A stretch of DNA of 64,000 nt, from positions 21,334,975 to 21,398,974 of the forward strand of contig NC_079375.1 in assembly GCF_021018895.1 (NCBI RefSeq). Direction: 5' to 3'. A program made the translations under genes and the position numbers. Position 1 is the first letter of the stretch, and every line of letters starts with the position of its first letter. The stretch is from Seriola aureovittata. Taxonomy: Eukaryota; Chordata; Actinopteri; Carangiformes; Carangidae. Shown piece by piece: positions 12,601-25,804 of this stretch. Under the pieces are notes generated by a model that worked only from the letters and a program-made list of their open reading frames with translations, made no database searches and was not told the origin of the DNA.

Positions 12601-15600
12601 AGAGATGAAGTCAAAGAACTGGTTGCCCTCTTTTCCAAACCCCACTTTAAGGTGAAGAGTATTGAAGAGTATGTGTATTGACCTAAAACTTCCCCAGCTA
12701 CATCCTTTGTCCAGTCAGATCGCATCACTTCTACAAAGGGAAGAAACTACTAAAAGAAATAGTTCAACAGCCTGAGAGCGAAGCTTGTTTGTTTTCTTGG
12801 CTGAGAGTTAGCAGAGTACAATAAATGGACAATAAATATGAAGCTACAGCCAGTAGCCAGTTAGCTTAGCTTAGCAGCAAAGCTAGGAATAGAGAGAAGC
12901 AGCTAGCCTGGCTTGTCATGAGTCTCCCAACTTGATATTTTTACATTTGTTTTCTGTACTGATGAAATAAATGAGATATAGCTTAAGGGAGCTGTATCCA
13001 GTCTTTGTATTGAGTGAAACCATTAAATATGAAGCTAGAGCCAGGAGACAGTTAACTTAGCTTAGTTTAGCCAGAAGACCGAAAATAGTCTAAATGTAGA
13101 AAAAAGAAAAAAATTAAATAAATATCTGGCTGTCAGCACCTCTAAAAGTAACCATTAACACATCATGTCTGTTGTTTCCGGACAAACCATGCTAGCTGCC
13201 TGTGTTTTCAGTTCGCTCTCTTGCTGAGTGTTAGCTGAGAAGATGAATTGTATCTGTCCACTGACTATGAAACTATAGGAGACAGTTAACCTAGCTTAGC
13301 ACAGATATGACAGTGACATCAAGCTTCTCACTTTACTCTCAGCAAGAGAGCGATTAAATGTATTTCCTAACATGTTGAACTATTCCCTGAAGTGACTTCT
13401 TCATCTCTGTAACACTACCGCACACACACACACACGCACACACACACATGAACAATCCCTAAACTGTAGTTTTCTATCACTGAAGCATGTCCTATAATTT
13501 CCATTCGCATGGACCATCTATGAAGCAAGAATGTAATCCAGTCGGAAGATGTTGTTTTGCTGCCCTCTGCTCCAGTGCCCAATCTGAAAGGATCATTAAC
13601 AATGAAATAAAGCCACTTATGAATAGTGTAGTTACATGTTCAGTCATTTTTCTTAACACTAAGATAACATTAGAGCTGTAATCTGAGAGCCTAATTTCCA
13701 TGCAGTCATGCTTCACCTCACCTATTCTGAAGCTGTTCAGCAGTTCAACTGAACACTGGAGCTTACTCACACATCAAAAGGCTTACAGCATTTTGTTTCC
13801 TACAGTCGCCTCTTATATTGGTCACACAAAGTGACAAATTAATCCAACTGTAAATTTGATTTAATTTGATTTCACCTCATCATTTTGCTCGCTGAGAGGT
13901 GCTGACATCTATTAACCACACCGGCATGGCAGCTAATCTACTCCCTAGTCATGTTTATTAGTGTTCACTCATGTAGAGGCCCAGACTACTCAAATGCATG
14001 TTTCCTTATTTCAGATCTGCTGACAGTCATATTTCAGACACACACACACAGTGTATGGTTTTCCAGCGAGCTGCAGAATTTGTGGCTATATTCTTAATGA
14101 GGAGCTGAAGCCAGACGAGAACTAACAGGTTTGTTTAAACAGTCTTAATGACCTGTTTGTTCTTGGCCCCAACGCAGGAGCTCACACATACTTATGAGAG
14201 ACACTGGGTTTAATATTCTGTAAATGAATGTTTGTTTTTTGAAAACCTGTCTCTGAAAGTGGCCAGAGACACATTGCTCACGCGTTGGCAGCTTCTGAGC
14301 AGAGCAACTGTTGATGGACACAGGGATAACAAGTAGACTAACTGACAGATGGATTGGCTGATTGTTAAAATTAAGTTGATGAACAGATGTTTCCCCTCCT
14401 CATTCTTTCTTATTACAGTAAATTCCCTTTTTTTGGAAGTGTACTTTGTGCGGGCTCACAGTAAGAGATTAACGTTTATCCAGAATATTGTTTTTCTGCA
14501 AACAAACCTGGGGTTTTCACACTGCCAACATTAACAAAAAATGAACTTATATGAACTCTCTGGGCTCTGATAGTGACTCATAGATCAATTCACAGTCTCG
14601 AACTGGAAAAGGAGCTTTTTTTTTTCGAAGACATTTGTGATGCTTGAGCTGAACCAGTACAACTGCAAACAGAGTGACAGCGAGTGACGTGGGGGGTTGC
14701 TCTCAGGTGGCCCACAGGCTGGCAGTGCATTTCTAACTAAATCAAATTTGGCATGTTGGCACCGGCAAAACTGAAGGTTTGCAACCAAGAGGAAAGTGCT
14801 GTATTTGGATGCAGGCACTGTAGTGAGTGCAGGCGGGCCAGACAAACTTGTTGGAATTTTTGCACAGCCTCATTTACTACCAAGTCAACTTTAATGATTC
14901 CACAGGGATTGGTTACGTTCTTGTTTGAGTACATACAATTTAACTATCTCTAACCGAACCAGTTTAAAATTGTTGTTCTAAACCTGTGTTGGTACCACTG
15001 CAGTGACACTGGTTCTACAACATGCCTTCACTTAGACTGGATGATATGAAATGAACAGCCATGTGCAGTGATTACACTGGCATTTGCTCACTATGCTGAG
15101 TTCGACAGCAGCTTGACAGCCAGCTTTCAGCCAATTTCCATTTTGTTTGGAGTACACTGCTGACCGTCCTCACCCAGTGCTATTTTTTCCCTGCAAAATG
15201 AGATGCATTTAAAGAGAGTAGTCCCAGAACTGCATCCACTCCCAGCACCTACTGTGCAATTCAAAGTGACACACCTGAATCCAGAGCAGTCACTGTTTTT
15301 GTGTTTCCCTCACAGGGTCTCCTGTCTGTCCATGACGCTGTAGCTCAGAGAGACTTTGAACCTACTCTGCCGCCAGTCCCTGATGATGTCCTGGAGGAGG
15401 ACGAGGATTCAGTCAAAATTGTCAGTCTGGTCAAAACCAAAGAACCCCTGGTCAGTAAACATTAAATTAAAAATTGAATCTATCTTACATGAAATGTTTG
15501 ACATTTTGGGGAAATCCACTTACATTTTCTTGCTCAGAGGTTCGGTGGTTAGGTAGTAGTGGCGGTAGTTTAGCTTAGCTTTGCATAAAGATCCGAAATA

Positions 15601-18600
15601 GGGGAAACAGATGTAGAGATACTGTATACTGTCACATACTGGCAGATTTTCTTTGTATCTTTTGACAGAGCCAGGGTAGCTGTTTCCCCCTCTTTCTGGT
15701 CTTTATGCTAATCTAAGCTAACTGCCTGATGGCTAGCTGCATATTTATGTTAGAATACACACATCTCTCAGCAAGAGAGCAAATACACATATGTCCCGAA
15801 TACAACCTCTTGGTTGAAAATAAAGAAGCTTGAAGACTGCATTATACACTAAAATGTTATGTTGTTAATCATGTCAATGGCCCAGAAATAACAGTTTGCC
15901 CTGACTGTAAACATGAAAAAATTGTTCACTCTACCCATAAGCGTTCTTACAAATGCTCTGAAAGGACAGCTGTACGCAGCTACATATATGAGCCTGTTTC
16001 TAATTTGGTCTACCTGGCCTCACAATGAACATGAAACAAACTCAAGTATTTAAGTTGAGACAACCATGTAACAGGGTAAGTGCACCTAAAAATGTTTAAT
16101 TTGTACGGCCACAATAACTGACATACACAAGCAGTTCAAAGGAATAAACATATCAGAGCTGAATTTATCTCTGTGGACTGAATTTATGACATGTTTTCGA
16201 CTAGAAAGTCAACTAAAGCCGTGTATGCCAAAGCGTAGCAGAGCGAAAGCTCTTGCAATGACAGGAAACATAAGGAAAGGCTCCTGCAGCCGCCTGGATC
16301 ACCTTTGCCTCTGGGCTGCTGCTCACTTTCTTCAACTAGGAATTTACAGAGTCAATTCTTCCACATCTTTGTTGCCATATATCTGCTGTGACGCACAACA
16401 TAGTTTCTGCATTATTGTGTGTAAGTGTGTGTGTGTTTGCAGCATGTGCAGTGTATGCACTGCAAAATATATGCCTCTTAATGGAAGCCTTTAAAGCAGT
16501 ATTTTGAAATTGAAGGGATTGGGATCATTTCTTTTCTGTTTCTGATGTAAATCAACTTGTTTCAAGGTCTTTAATCATGGCCCATTTTCTTTATACTACT
16601 GGAATGAGCTGCCTAATTCCACCTTGGTCCAAGCCATTGTCACTTATTTCTGGAAATTTCCTGGATCAAGTGAAACTGGACTGAAAGCTAATGAAACTAC
16701 AAAGAGCACATACCTCCGCCAAGGCTGCAAAATCCTCTAAATTTGTTATTTTAACAATAAAAAAAAGTTCAATTTTTTTTTTATTTGCATCTGGATGAAG
16801 ATCACCATAAAATACGTATAGTGATGGACAGCTGTGGAGTACCTGTGCCAGATTTTGTCCATTCAAGCAGGCCCAGTGTTTCATTAGAAAATACCAATAA
16901 TATTAAAAAAAAATGTCCTCACATGCAAAGTCAAAATTCCTTAATAAAAAAAAAAACTTCTGGATCCACATTTAAAAAAAAACAAGCATTTGTTTCTTAA
17001 TCTGTGTGTTTTTACCAAATTTCATTGAAACCTGTTGACAGGTTTTTGAGATATCGCACTAACTAAAAGACAAAAACAAACACTGCCAAAGAATAAACCT
17101 ACTGGTGGAGATGAGCTAATATTTTTTATGAAAAATAGGATTTTGGGGAAAAGTATGAGAATAATTAACTTAATGACGGACATTTTCTGCAGTGTGTGTA
17201 TTCTCGTGTGTTAGTGGCTGTCCTTTCAAAAGTGAATGCGCTTAGGACCAATAATAAAGAACATACTTTTGTATTGATCCCAAAACTAGATTGGAAGGGG
17301 ACTGACCTTTTTCTGACTCGCTCTCTTTGATCGATCCAGCATGTTCCTGTTTTCCAGACAACAGGGTTACACCCGAGCGTGAGCTGATTGTAGTCAGCTA
17401 CATAAGATGCTCTTTCCATTGCGATTTGCTCCATATCAGTAACATCTGTTGAAAATAATGTTGATTTGGATAACCTTTTCCCAGCGCTTTGTGTGTTACA
17501 TGAAGGCAGCTGGCTAAATGGTCCCCTCTCGATACAAATAACCTTCACTGGAATGAAGTGACTCTAAATAAGAAGCTTGTCTGGGCTCTAATAAAATCAA
17601 CATGTTGTTTTCACTCTCCATCACTTGACCTCTTTGCCTCTGTGCATTTCCTCGTGTGTTTCTCCATCATTCTTTCATTAACTTATCACCATCCGCAAGG
17701 GGGCAACAATTAAGAGGGATAAAACCACTGGGGCTATTGTAGTGGCGAGGATCATGCGAGGAGGTGCGGCTGATAAAAGTGGTAAGCTGATAATCTCTCA
17801 GTCATCACAGTTATATCCAATCCTGTACCTTTATGTTGTAGTAATATTATGACGGTCTGTAGTACATGTATGTTACAGAGAAGAGCATGTGGTTCAGTTT
17901 TCCGTGTGTTTTTCCAACACTCTGAAGGACTGATCCATGAAGGAGATGAGCTGAAAGAGGTGAATGGAATCTCACTGGAGCACAGGAAGCCAAAAGAAAT
18001 CCTCCCTCTACTGGTTAGTTTCATCTGTTTGCCTCAGCCGTCTTCTCATTGGATGTTTCTGTTTCGTTCTGTCCTCTTGCTCTCATGCTTTTCTTTTTTC
18101 TTTTTCAGCTGTGTAACTTAAAGGCTAAAGCTGGCTTTGTTTTATATGTTTATTTGTGATTGTTATTGTCAAACAATCTCATGAAAAGACAATAAAAACA
18201 ACAAACTGTCAATCCATCTCTCAATAACCTTTTAACTGCTCTACTGTCTGTAGCTCTCAGCTCCAGCCCCAGATGTTCCTACTGAGGATGTAAATCTTTA
18301 AAAATAAATAGTTTGATTTTTAGAAAACGGTTGAGTAATTTCCTAAGACAGCTGGGCACTGTAGTTTTTTTTTTTAGCAAACATTCAAACAGGAGTATTT
18401 GTTTGGGGATATTTCCTAATGCCAATTAATCCACATCTGGTTTGCTGTTGACTATTCACAGCAGCAAGACAGCGTATTTGGAAATAAGTCAAATTAAACT
18501 GTTGTCCCCATGTTCACGGTAATGCAGGAACTTGTTATCCAGTTCAGTGGTGTGGCTCACTGACAACAACGGAGCTCTTTGACACAGAGGAATAAGCTGT

Positions 18601-21600
18601 ATAAGGCCTTAGTTACAAAGGTAATCCTTTCTTACTGGAATCAGTTAATTGTTGGTCTCTGTTATTTTCACTGGCTTTGTGGATTGTGAGAAAAACATAG
18701 ACCATCTGCTATCCTCTCCCTCAGAGGAAGATGAAGCTACAGACAGGAGACAGTTAACTTAGCTTAACAATATTAAATTGAAATTATTTTTATGGCATTT
18801 TTTTTGGCTTTATTGGACAGTTGATTTAATGAACCAGATGAGCACACTACCTTGCGACCTTTAAAGGAGCTATAGATGGATTTTTTTCATTTGGACAGGC
18901 TAGCTGTTTCCCATATTTCAGGTCTTAATGCTAGGCTAAGCTAACTGGCTAGCTTAGCTAGTTGTAGATTCATATTAGCGTACAGACATGAGAGTGGTAT
19001 GAAACCTCTCACCTAACTCTACGAAAGACGGATATATGGCTATTTCCTGAAGTACTAAATGATTTATCTCTGATGTCACTGTTCTTGCACAGGCCTGCTC
19101 TCAGGGTGACATTACATTCAAGATCATTCCTGCCTCCTCAAAGGAAGAAATGTCTTCAAATAAGAAGAAGGTACAGTAAATATTAACTAAACGTATTCGT
19201 ATGTGTGCTTTTTATGTTAGCATGCAGTCCGGCTGCATGGGGAAAGCTGCCCACCTGTTTTCAGTAAGACGAGATGAAATCAGTGGTATCTTGTGTATTT
19301 GGTTATGTTTTGTGTTTCTGCCACGGCGCTGTCACTACAGCAGTGCGGTTGTCAAGAAGTAAATTCAGATCAGACAGTCAAGGACAAGCTTTTTATCATT
19401 TAAAGACTCGATGTATCATTTTATACACATCCCATCTGTTGAGCCGTATCCACTCAGTTCAACATTAACAATAAATCTATACACCTTATGTAGAAAATTT
19501 CAGGCTCCGCAACCCTCTTTGTTTAGAGAGATGGAGTGTATGTCCAAGCTGGAACCTGTTAGAGCGAGCATTATGCAATTGATTAAGACAAATTATTGTC
19601 AGTGATTGTGGTCATTTCTCAAAAGTGACACCAACATATTGAAGACACACCAGACAAAGATGCACTTTGGCAGGATACAGAAGTTCTATGAAGCTGCAGT
19701 AGAAAAAGAGAAACATGGATAAATAAATAAAGTAGAAAGTGCGTTTCCTTTCGTCACCAGTCTGATGGATTAACATATTGAACGATTCTCTTTCCTAAGC
19801 TCTTTGTACGGGCTCTTTTTGACTACGATCCAAACGAGGACCCCACTGTCCCTTGCAAGGATGCAGCAGTTTCCTTTAAAAGGGGCGACGTCCTTCAAAT
19901 TGTCAGCATGAAGGATGACACCTGGTGGCAGGCTTGTCACCTCGCAGACAGCAGCAATCGGGCAGGACTCATCCCCTCACAGCAGCTACACGAGAGGTGG
20001 TCTTTTTTATGCTTTTGATTCACTCACTTTAACAACAAAACCCTATCATATAATACCTTCAAGTCCTTTTAATAAAGTCCTGTTACGATTCAGCCTTTGT
20101 TTTTATCTGGTTTCCCACAGGAGAGTTGCACTACAGCGACCCAGAGCCCTGTTCAAGCCTCGGCGAGTTAAACCACCAGGTGCTGAGCCGACGTTTGTCC
20201 ATAAACTCACCACACCTGAAAAGAATAAAAACCTTTTAACACTTTCCAATAAACACATTATAGCTCCTTCAGTGCTAAGCTGAGGGGTGACAGGTCGTGG
20301 TCAAGGTCAGGGGTGAGCTCTGCCACCCTCCTGTAATACTCACAACTTTTGTTTTCTCCACATGCTCCACAGATGAGGGGGGAGGTATTGTCTGTTTAAA
20401 TTTGCTTTTGAAAACTTACCATCAGAATGATTGACATAATATAATACACATGTATATTTTAGGTTTTGGTTTTGGTTTTCTAAAGATTTAAAGAGTTGTG
20501 TTATCCAAAGATAATAATCACGTAATTCTCCCCACATCATATTTCCTAAATGGAGAGGATTCTGTGAAATGTTCCTTTGTTGTAACCAAGCAGGTTTAAA
20601 GTATTTGGCCAGTGTGATTCAGTGTGATTTAGTTTTTCACTAGCAATCATTTTGTAAGAGTAAGGTAGTTATTAATATTTCTAAAATTGTGGATATCATG
20701 TCTAAATAAAACTATTATTAGAATTTCCAAAGCAAAATATTAGGACATTTGGGTCAGCACATATGTTAATACTTTGAGTATGAAATTTCAGAGTAATGCA
20801 CATGTCATCCCTCTGTGGTTTGAATCCACAATTTCCTCACTCTTTCCTTTTCTCTCTTCCTGTTTTTCCAGTCATGGAGGATGTAGACTATGGAGCTATA
20901 ACAGGGATCCACATTGGTGAGATGTTTGACTTGTTCCACTCATATCCCACTGATACTGGAAAATGGACCAGTATGATACAAGGCGATGCAACTCATGGCA
21001 ATCCACAGCTCACAACAATACACATATATTGAATATGTATTGAAAAACAGATGGAGAAAAATCAGCAAGAAAGGAGACCCCAGTTATATTTACCCCACAG
21101 ACCAGTTCATGTGATGATGTAGTTTTGTGGTTTGGAGATTTAGGGGGAAGGACTAGAACAGCAAATGTGGTTTTAGCTTTCCCATTTATCCCATTTGTCT
21201 TGATCTCATGGATTGGATATGATGTGCTTGTGTGTATTTGCCTGTGTGCATTTGAGCAGTGCAGGATGTTCGTATGGGGGTGTGCACTTATGGCTGATTG
21301 TAAAAAGGCTCCTTACGTCTATACAAGGCATGGTAATTACAGATGTTGCATTATATCAGTTCTAAGAGTCATGTGCATTTAATAATGTGCATTTCATCTT
21401 ATCTCAGGCCAGGTTCCACCTGAAGACGTGGTTCAGACTTTGTGTTTCCTCTTTTTCTGGCATGTAGAGCCTTATTGATGCCGCACGACTGCAGGACTAC
21501 ATGCGTGTGATCAGAGAGAATCTAGTGACATGGTGGAGTATTACAGACACACAAGTGAAGACATGTTAAAGAGGGTAAAACCAAGCTAATAGCTTGTACT

Positions 21601-24073
21601 CACACCTCTCTGCCACTCACTAAACAGAGCAGACAGGTGACAGGTGTGACTCTCGCTCGCACAGCAATACTGGTGACTCTCTGTAAGGTTTGTCGAAAAA
21701 GTTGCTGCACATTTTTTTGCTAGTAGCTTTTCTGATGAAAAAATAGTCATTAAACCAAACCAGTCTGAAAAGTTGTTAAAACTATAGCGTCAAAGCGCAA
21801 GCGCTAAATTAGCAACACTGAGTCAGTTGGCTTAGATTAGCAAAGCAAGACTGGAGGCAGACAGGAAGCAGCTAACACCCGTAGCTGGATCCCCCCGCCC
21901 CCCATTCTTGATGCTTAGCTAAGCTAACCGCTCAGTTATTTCTTGTTATGTCAAATTTGTCAAAAAAAAAATCACACAGAGAGTTTTTTTCTCTCTCTTG
22001 TTTCTTCCTGTATAACATTTTTGATGACTCATCTTGAACTTAGGAGTGTATACTTACACTTATAAACTAGCTAGCTAACCCTGCCCACCAGGTTGGGGGT
22101 CGCTGTAGCCAGAGTAGTAGAGAGATTTTCTGGTAGCAGATAGCAAAATTAGTGTCATATCACGAGGTTTGTTTAGGTATGAGTTGGCAAAATTTTCTTT
22201 GAAGAATATTGTTGAGGTCTAAGTTAGTGCATTCAAATTTGAAGGATTTAATTACAATCCCTGTCATAACTACATCCAGCCCGTATTTTGTCTTTCACTA
22301 TGTCTGTTTCACCTTGACTTGAACGCACAGGTAACAGGGTGGTATCAATGTTTCTTGTCCCACTCTCAGCGAAAAAGAGAATAAAAGTATTTCCTCAAAT
22401 TCTGAACTATTTCTTTAAATGGTTCCAGTGTACTTATGAAAGACTATGGTGCTTCATACTCAAGAGTTAATGTCCACTCCTTTGCACTGCAGGTCAAGGC
22501 TCAAATCATATAATCTTGAGGTGTGGGGTTGACGCCCAGTATGTAACCACTCTGTCTTATCTCCCCTCGCACCCTCACCTCAGACTGTCTAGTAAGCAGA
22601 AATATCTTGTTGCATCTTTTCGGCTGAGAGCATTTTCAGTAAGAGATGAGACTCCCACTGCCAGGATTAATTCAGATTGTACTTGTACTTCAGATGTTTT
22701 CTTCTAGACTTTATTTCACTATAGGAAATAAGATTTCTCATTTTCTGTATAACATTGGTTTTATACAGTATGTATCACCCCTTTACATCCATGGGTGAAA
22801 TCATCAGTTTAAATCCCATGTAAACAAAAGTTGGAAATCTGTGCCCGTAGTGCCATGTTTCTTAGAATGAAGCCCGAAGAGGAAATGGACAGATATGCTT
22901 ACAAAGTGAAATTACAGCTGACGTCAAAGAAAGCCTGGCACCATCACTTAGCTGCAGTTAACATCATGAAAGAGAGCGAGACTGCCAAGCCAGGCCAGAC
23001 CACAGCTGCATGGCAGACACTGGATGTCAGACGGCCTACAAGCCACACATGACAGACCGAGTTGTTGTTTCTTGACTGAGATTGGTGCTGTTCAGGAAAG
23101 CGCTCGACTCCAGACTTTGGGTGGCAGTGTTGATGGTTTCTCAAATGGTGATGTACTCGTCTATTCCGCCTCCTATTCCTATTGGAGCTCTCCCTTCTGT
23201 CATGTTTTAATTAATTGGGGTATCTGATGCTTTTTAATAATGTCTAATAATTCTCGTGTTTGAACTTTTATTCAAGTGACGTCCAAGTGTTGCACCAGGT
23301 GGAGCATTGTTAAATGGATGGTGAATCATGGGAGGAAATTAAGTCCTTAAAAAAGCAAGCCTATTAAGTTATCTCAAAACTGTGATAAAAATAAAACAAA
23401 ACAAAACATAGATCAAATAGACCGTCATGGGGATAAACATGACCTCGATTTAGCATTCCTCTTCCTGCTGTCTGTCTCGCTTGGGTTGGCTTAAAGCTGC
23501 ATTGATCAATGTGGATCAATTATGTGTAATGTGAAAGAGGTCACTTATAGCAATGAACCCACAGTGAATTGTCACCAGACCTTCAAGTTCCCCTGTCCGA
23601 ACCCTTTTAGCCTTTCTTTTGGTCTTTGTTTTGGTTTCATGGCCCGCGACGGCTCATTCTCACTGCTCTCATCAACCTCATTTCCAGCCACAGCAGGTAA
23701 CTGCTAGCAGTCAACGATAGACAGACAAAATTAGCAACTAGCTGATGACTTAGCAGAGCGTTTAACAGCTAACAAGCCATATTTTAATGGACTTATATTC
23801 ATCAGGTGTGTTCATCAGAAATGTGACCCCAAATGAATCATAATGTTGCTCTGTATCAGCTGGATATGTAAATGCTAACACACTCACCATATCAACATTA
23901 TAAGCCAATAATATGCCAGGTCTTGTGTTGTGCTGCGTTCAAGTGGACAAAAAAAAGAAAAGAAAAAAGAAATCAATTAATGCAGGTTTTAGGGCTTTTC
24001 ACAATGGAGATATCCTCCTGCTAGGTTTTTAGTAATACACCTGACAGGTGGGTTGGTATACTTAACACACAGC

Positions 24074-24110
<37 letters not shown>

Positions 24111-25773
24111 GTACAAGACACACTAATACACTCACAAAGTCTAAGGCCTCTCTATCCCTTTCCCAGCTGGTTTAAGAAGGAGTTTCCGACTTGGCAGAAA
24201 GAGCAGCCGGGCCAGAGAAGCGGCTCGGTCCCGGAGGTGGAGTGCAGGGGTACATGGCTCACTCCGTCCCCCGACCTACATAGAGGTGATCCCCTATCGC
24301 AGAGACTCCAAAGACAGACCGCGTCTGGTCGTTTTGGTTGGTACGTATGAGCTCAACATAAAGCCACATCAACAGGCAGGTTCCCATGTTGTGTGGAAAG
24401 TTTGTTTTCAAAGCACAATGCAGAATAAAAATAGGTTCCTATGCTGTGAATTAGTCTAACATCGCTATATACAAAACTTACACATGGTAGTTACTGTGGT
24501 AATATACACACAGTGGTCAGTTGTGTTCTGTTTTATATTACCCTGCTGCCTGTTTTTTTTTTTTTTTTTGTCCATGTAAAAAATCCCAAATAACGTGATT
24601 CCATTCACTAAAAGGACAGTATTATTGAAGCTGTTGTTGATCAAAAGAAAAAGTAACGCATTGATGAAGATTTATGTTCCGACTCTTAAGTGCAAGAACG
24701 ATCCTTTCCCATCAGAACCACGTAAACACTGTCAGAAAACTCCAAGTCAGAATATATTGTGTTCTCTTAAGTTACCTAGTGGCCCACCCCAGATTCACTT
24801 CTCTGCCAATCCTGCAGGCCTGCTCTATGTATTTCTGAGCTATATCCCTCCCCAGGGAATTTCACATTGAGCCCCGCTGAGGGTCTTTTTAATGTCATAT
24901 TACGATACAACTGTAGGTCATCTGTGACTGAGGGGAACAGAAGAAAGACGAGAAGAGGAGAGATGGAAGAAGAGAAAAAAAAAATAAAAGTGGAAGGTAG
25001 AGAGAAACACGATGAACTGAAGAGGTGCAAAAACAAAACCAGATAGAGAAGAGATAAATGATAGATGAATGGAGAAAAAGGGATGAGCGGATTGTGAATA
25101 AGATCCCGCATAATGTCAGCCAAGTGCTCCATCATCAAACTGGAACAGTTAAGACAGCTTGGATTTAGATTTAGACCTCTTTAATTGAGTTGGATCTTCC
25201 CCCGACTCTGGATTACGTTTTACTGTCTGCTGTGAAGGCCCTTCATTGACCGGAGGTCATCATTAAGAATATATAGCTTATTGGCAATGAGAGTTATAGA
25301 CAGGAAAACCAAAACCTGGATCGCTAAAACAGGACCAGCTGGATAATGTTTGATCAGGTTGGAAATATATCCTTTTTTGTTTGCATTGCGTACGCACTTA
25401 GAGTGAAACAATAGACAGTTATGCCCCAGGAAAGCTGGTGAAAGTGACTGTCAGCCACTTTAAGCCCTGCAGATTGTGTAACTCTTGAAAAGAAAAAAAA
25501 AAAAAGGTCAGAAGAAAGTATCCACAGAGACCGGTGATGCTCTTCTCCAGTTCTTTGGAGCAGCTGTGAAACACATTAGCAGTGTAAGAGTGGAGAGTCT
25601 ATAAACCTGATATTTTGTAATGTATCGAGCTCATGCAACGCAGTGATGGAAAAGGCAGGTATGTCAGGAATCCTACTTTCAGACAGCGCTCCATTAGAGT
25701 CTGATGCAATCTGGAGCTGGAGAAACCTGCAGGAGAAGAAAATCCCAGATGCTGCAGTATGTGTGTGTACGCA

Positions 25774-25804
<31 letters not shown>

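Larger units (their letters stand above)
20917..24166 (+). other. mpp7 intron 11, 3.25 kb, largely repeat-derived
   Basis: This intron holds a decayed hairpin repeat at about 21790-22420, a second repeat family at about 23690-23930 and a CA microsatellite at 24077-24107, roughly 60 nt before exon 12. No additional exon is supported. Confidence 0.6.

Noticed and set aside
17849..18121. 90-codon open frame reading through mpp7 exon 7
   Set aside because: Only 17928-18013 matches the PDZ domain; the flanks are intron containing clear AG and GT sites.
22831..23052. 73-codon plus-strand open frame in mpp7 intron 11
   Set aside because: No matching splice sites, no homology recognised and it would break the well-matched exon 11-12 junction.
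24061..24110. Regular repeat considered as a CRISPR or satellite array
   Set aside because: It is a plain CA dinucleotide microsatellite; no spacers. The same holds for the other simple repeats in the window.
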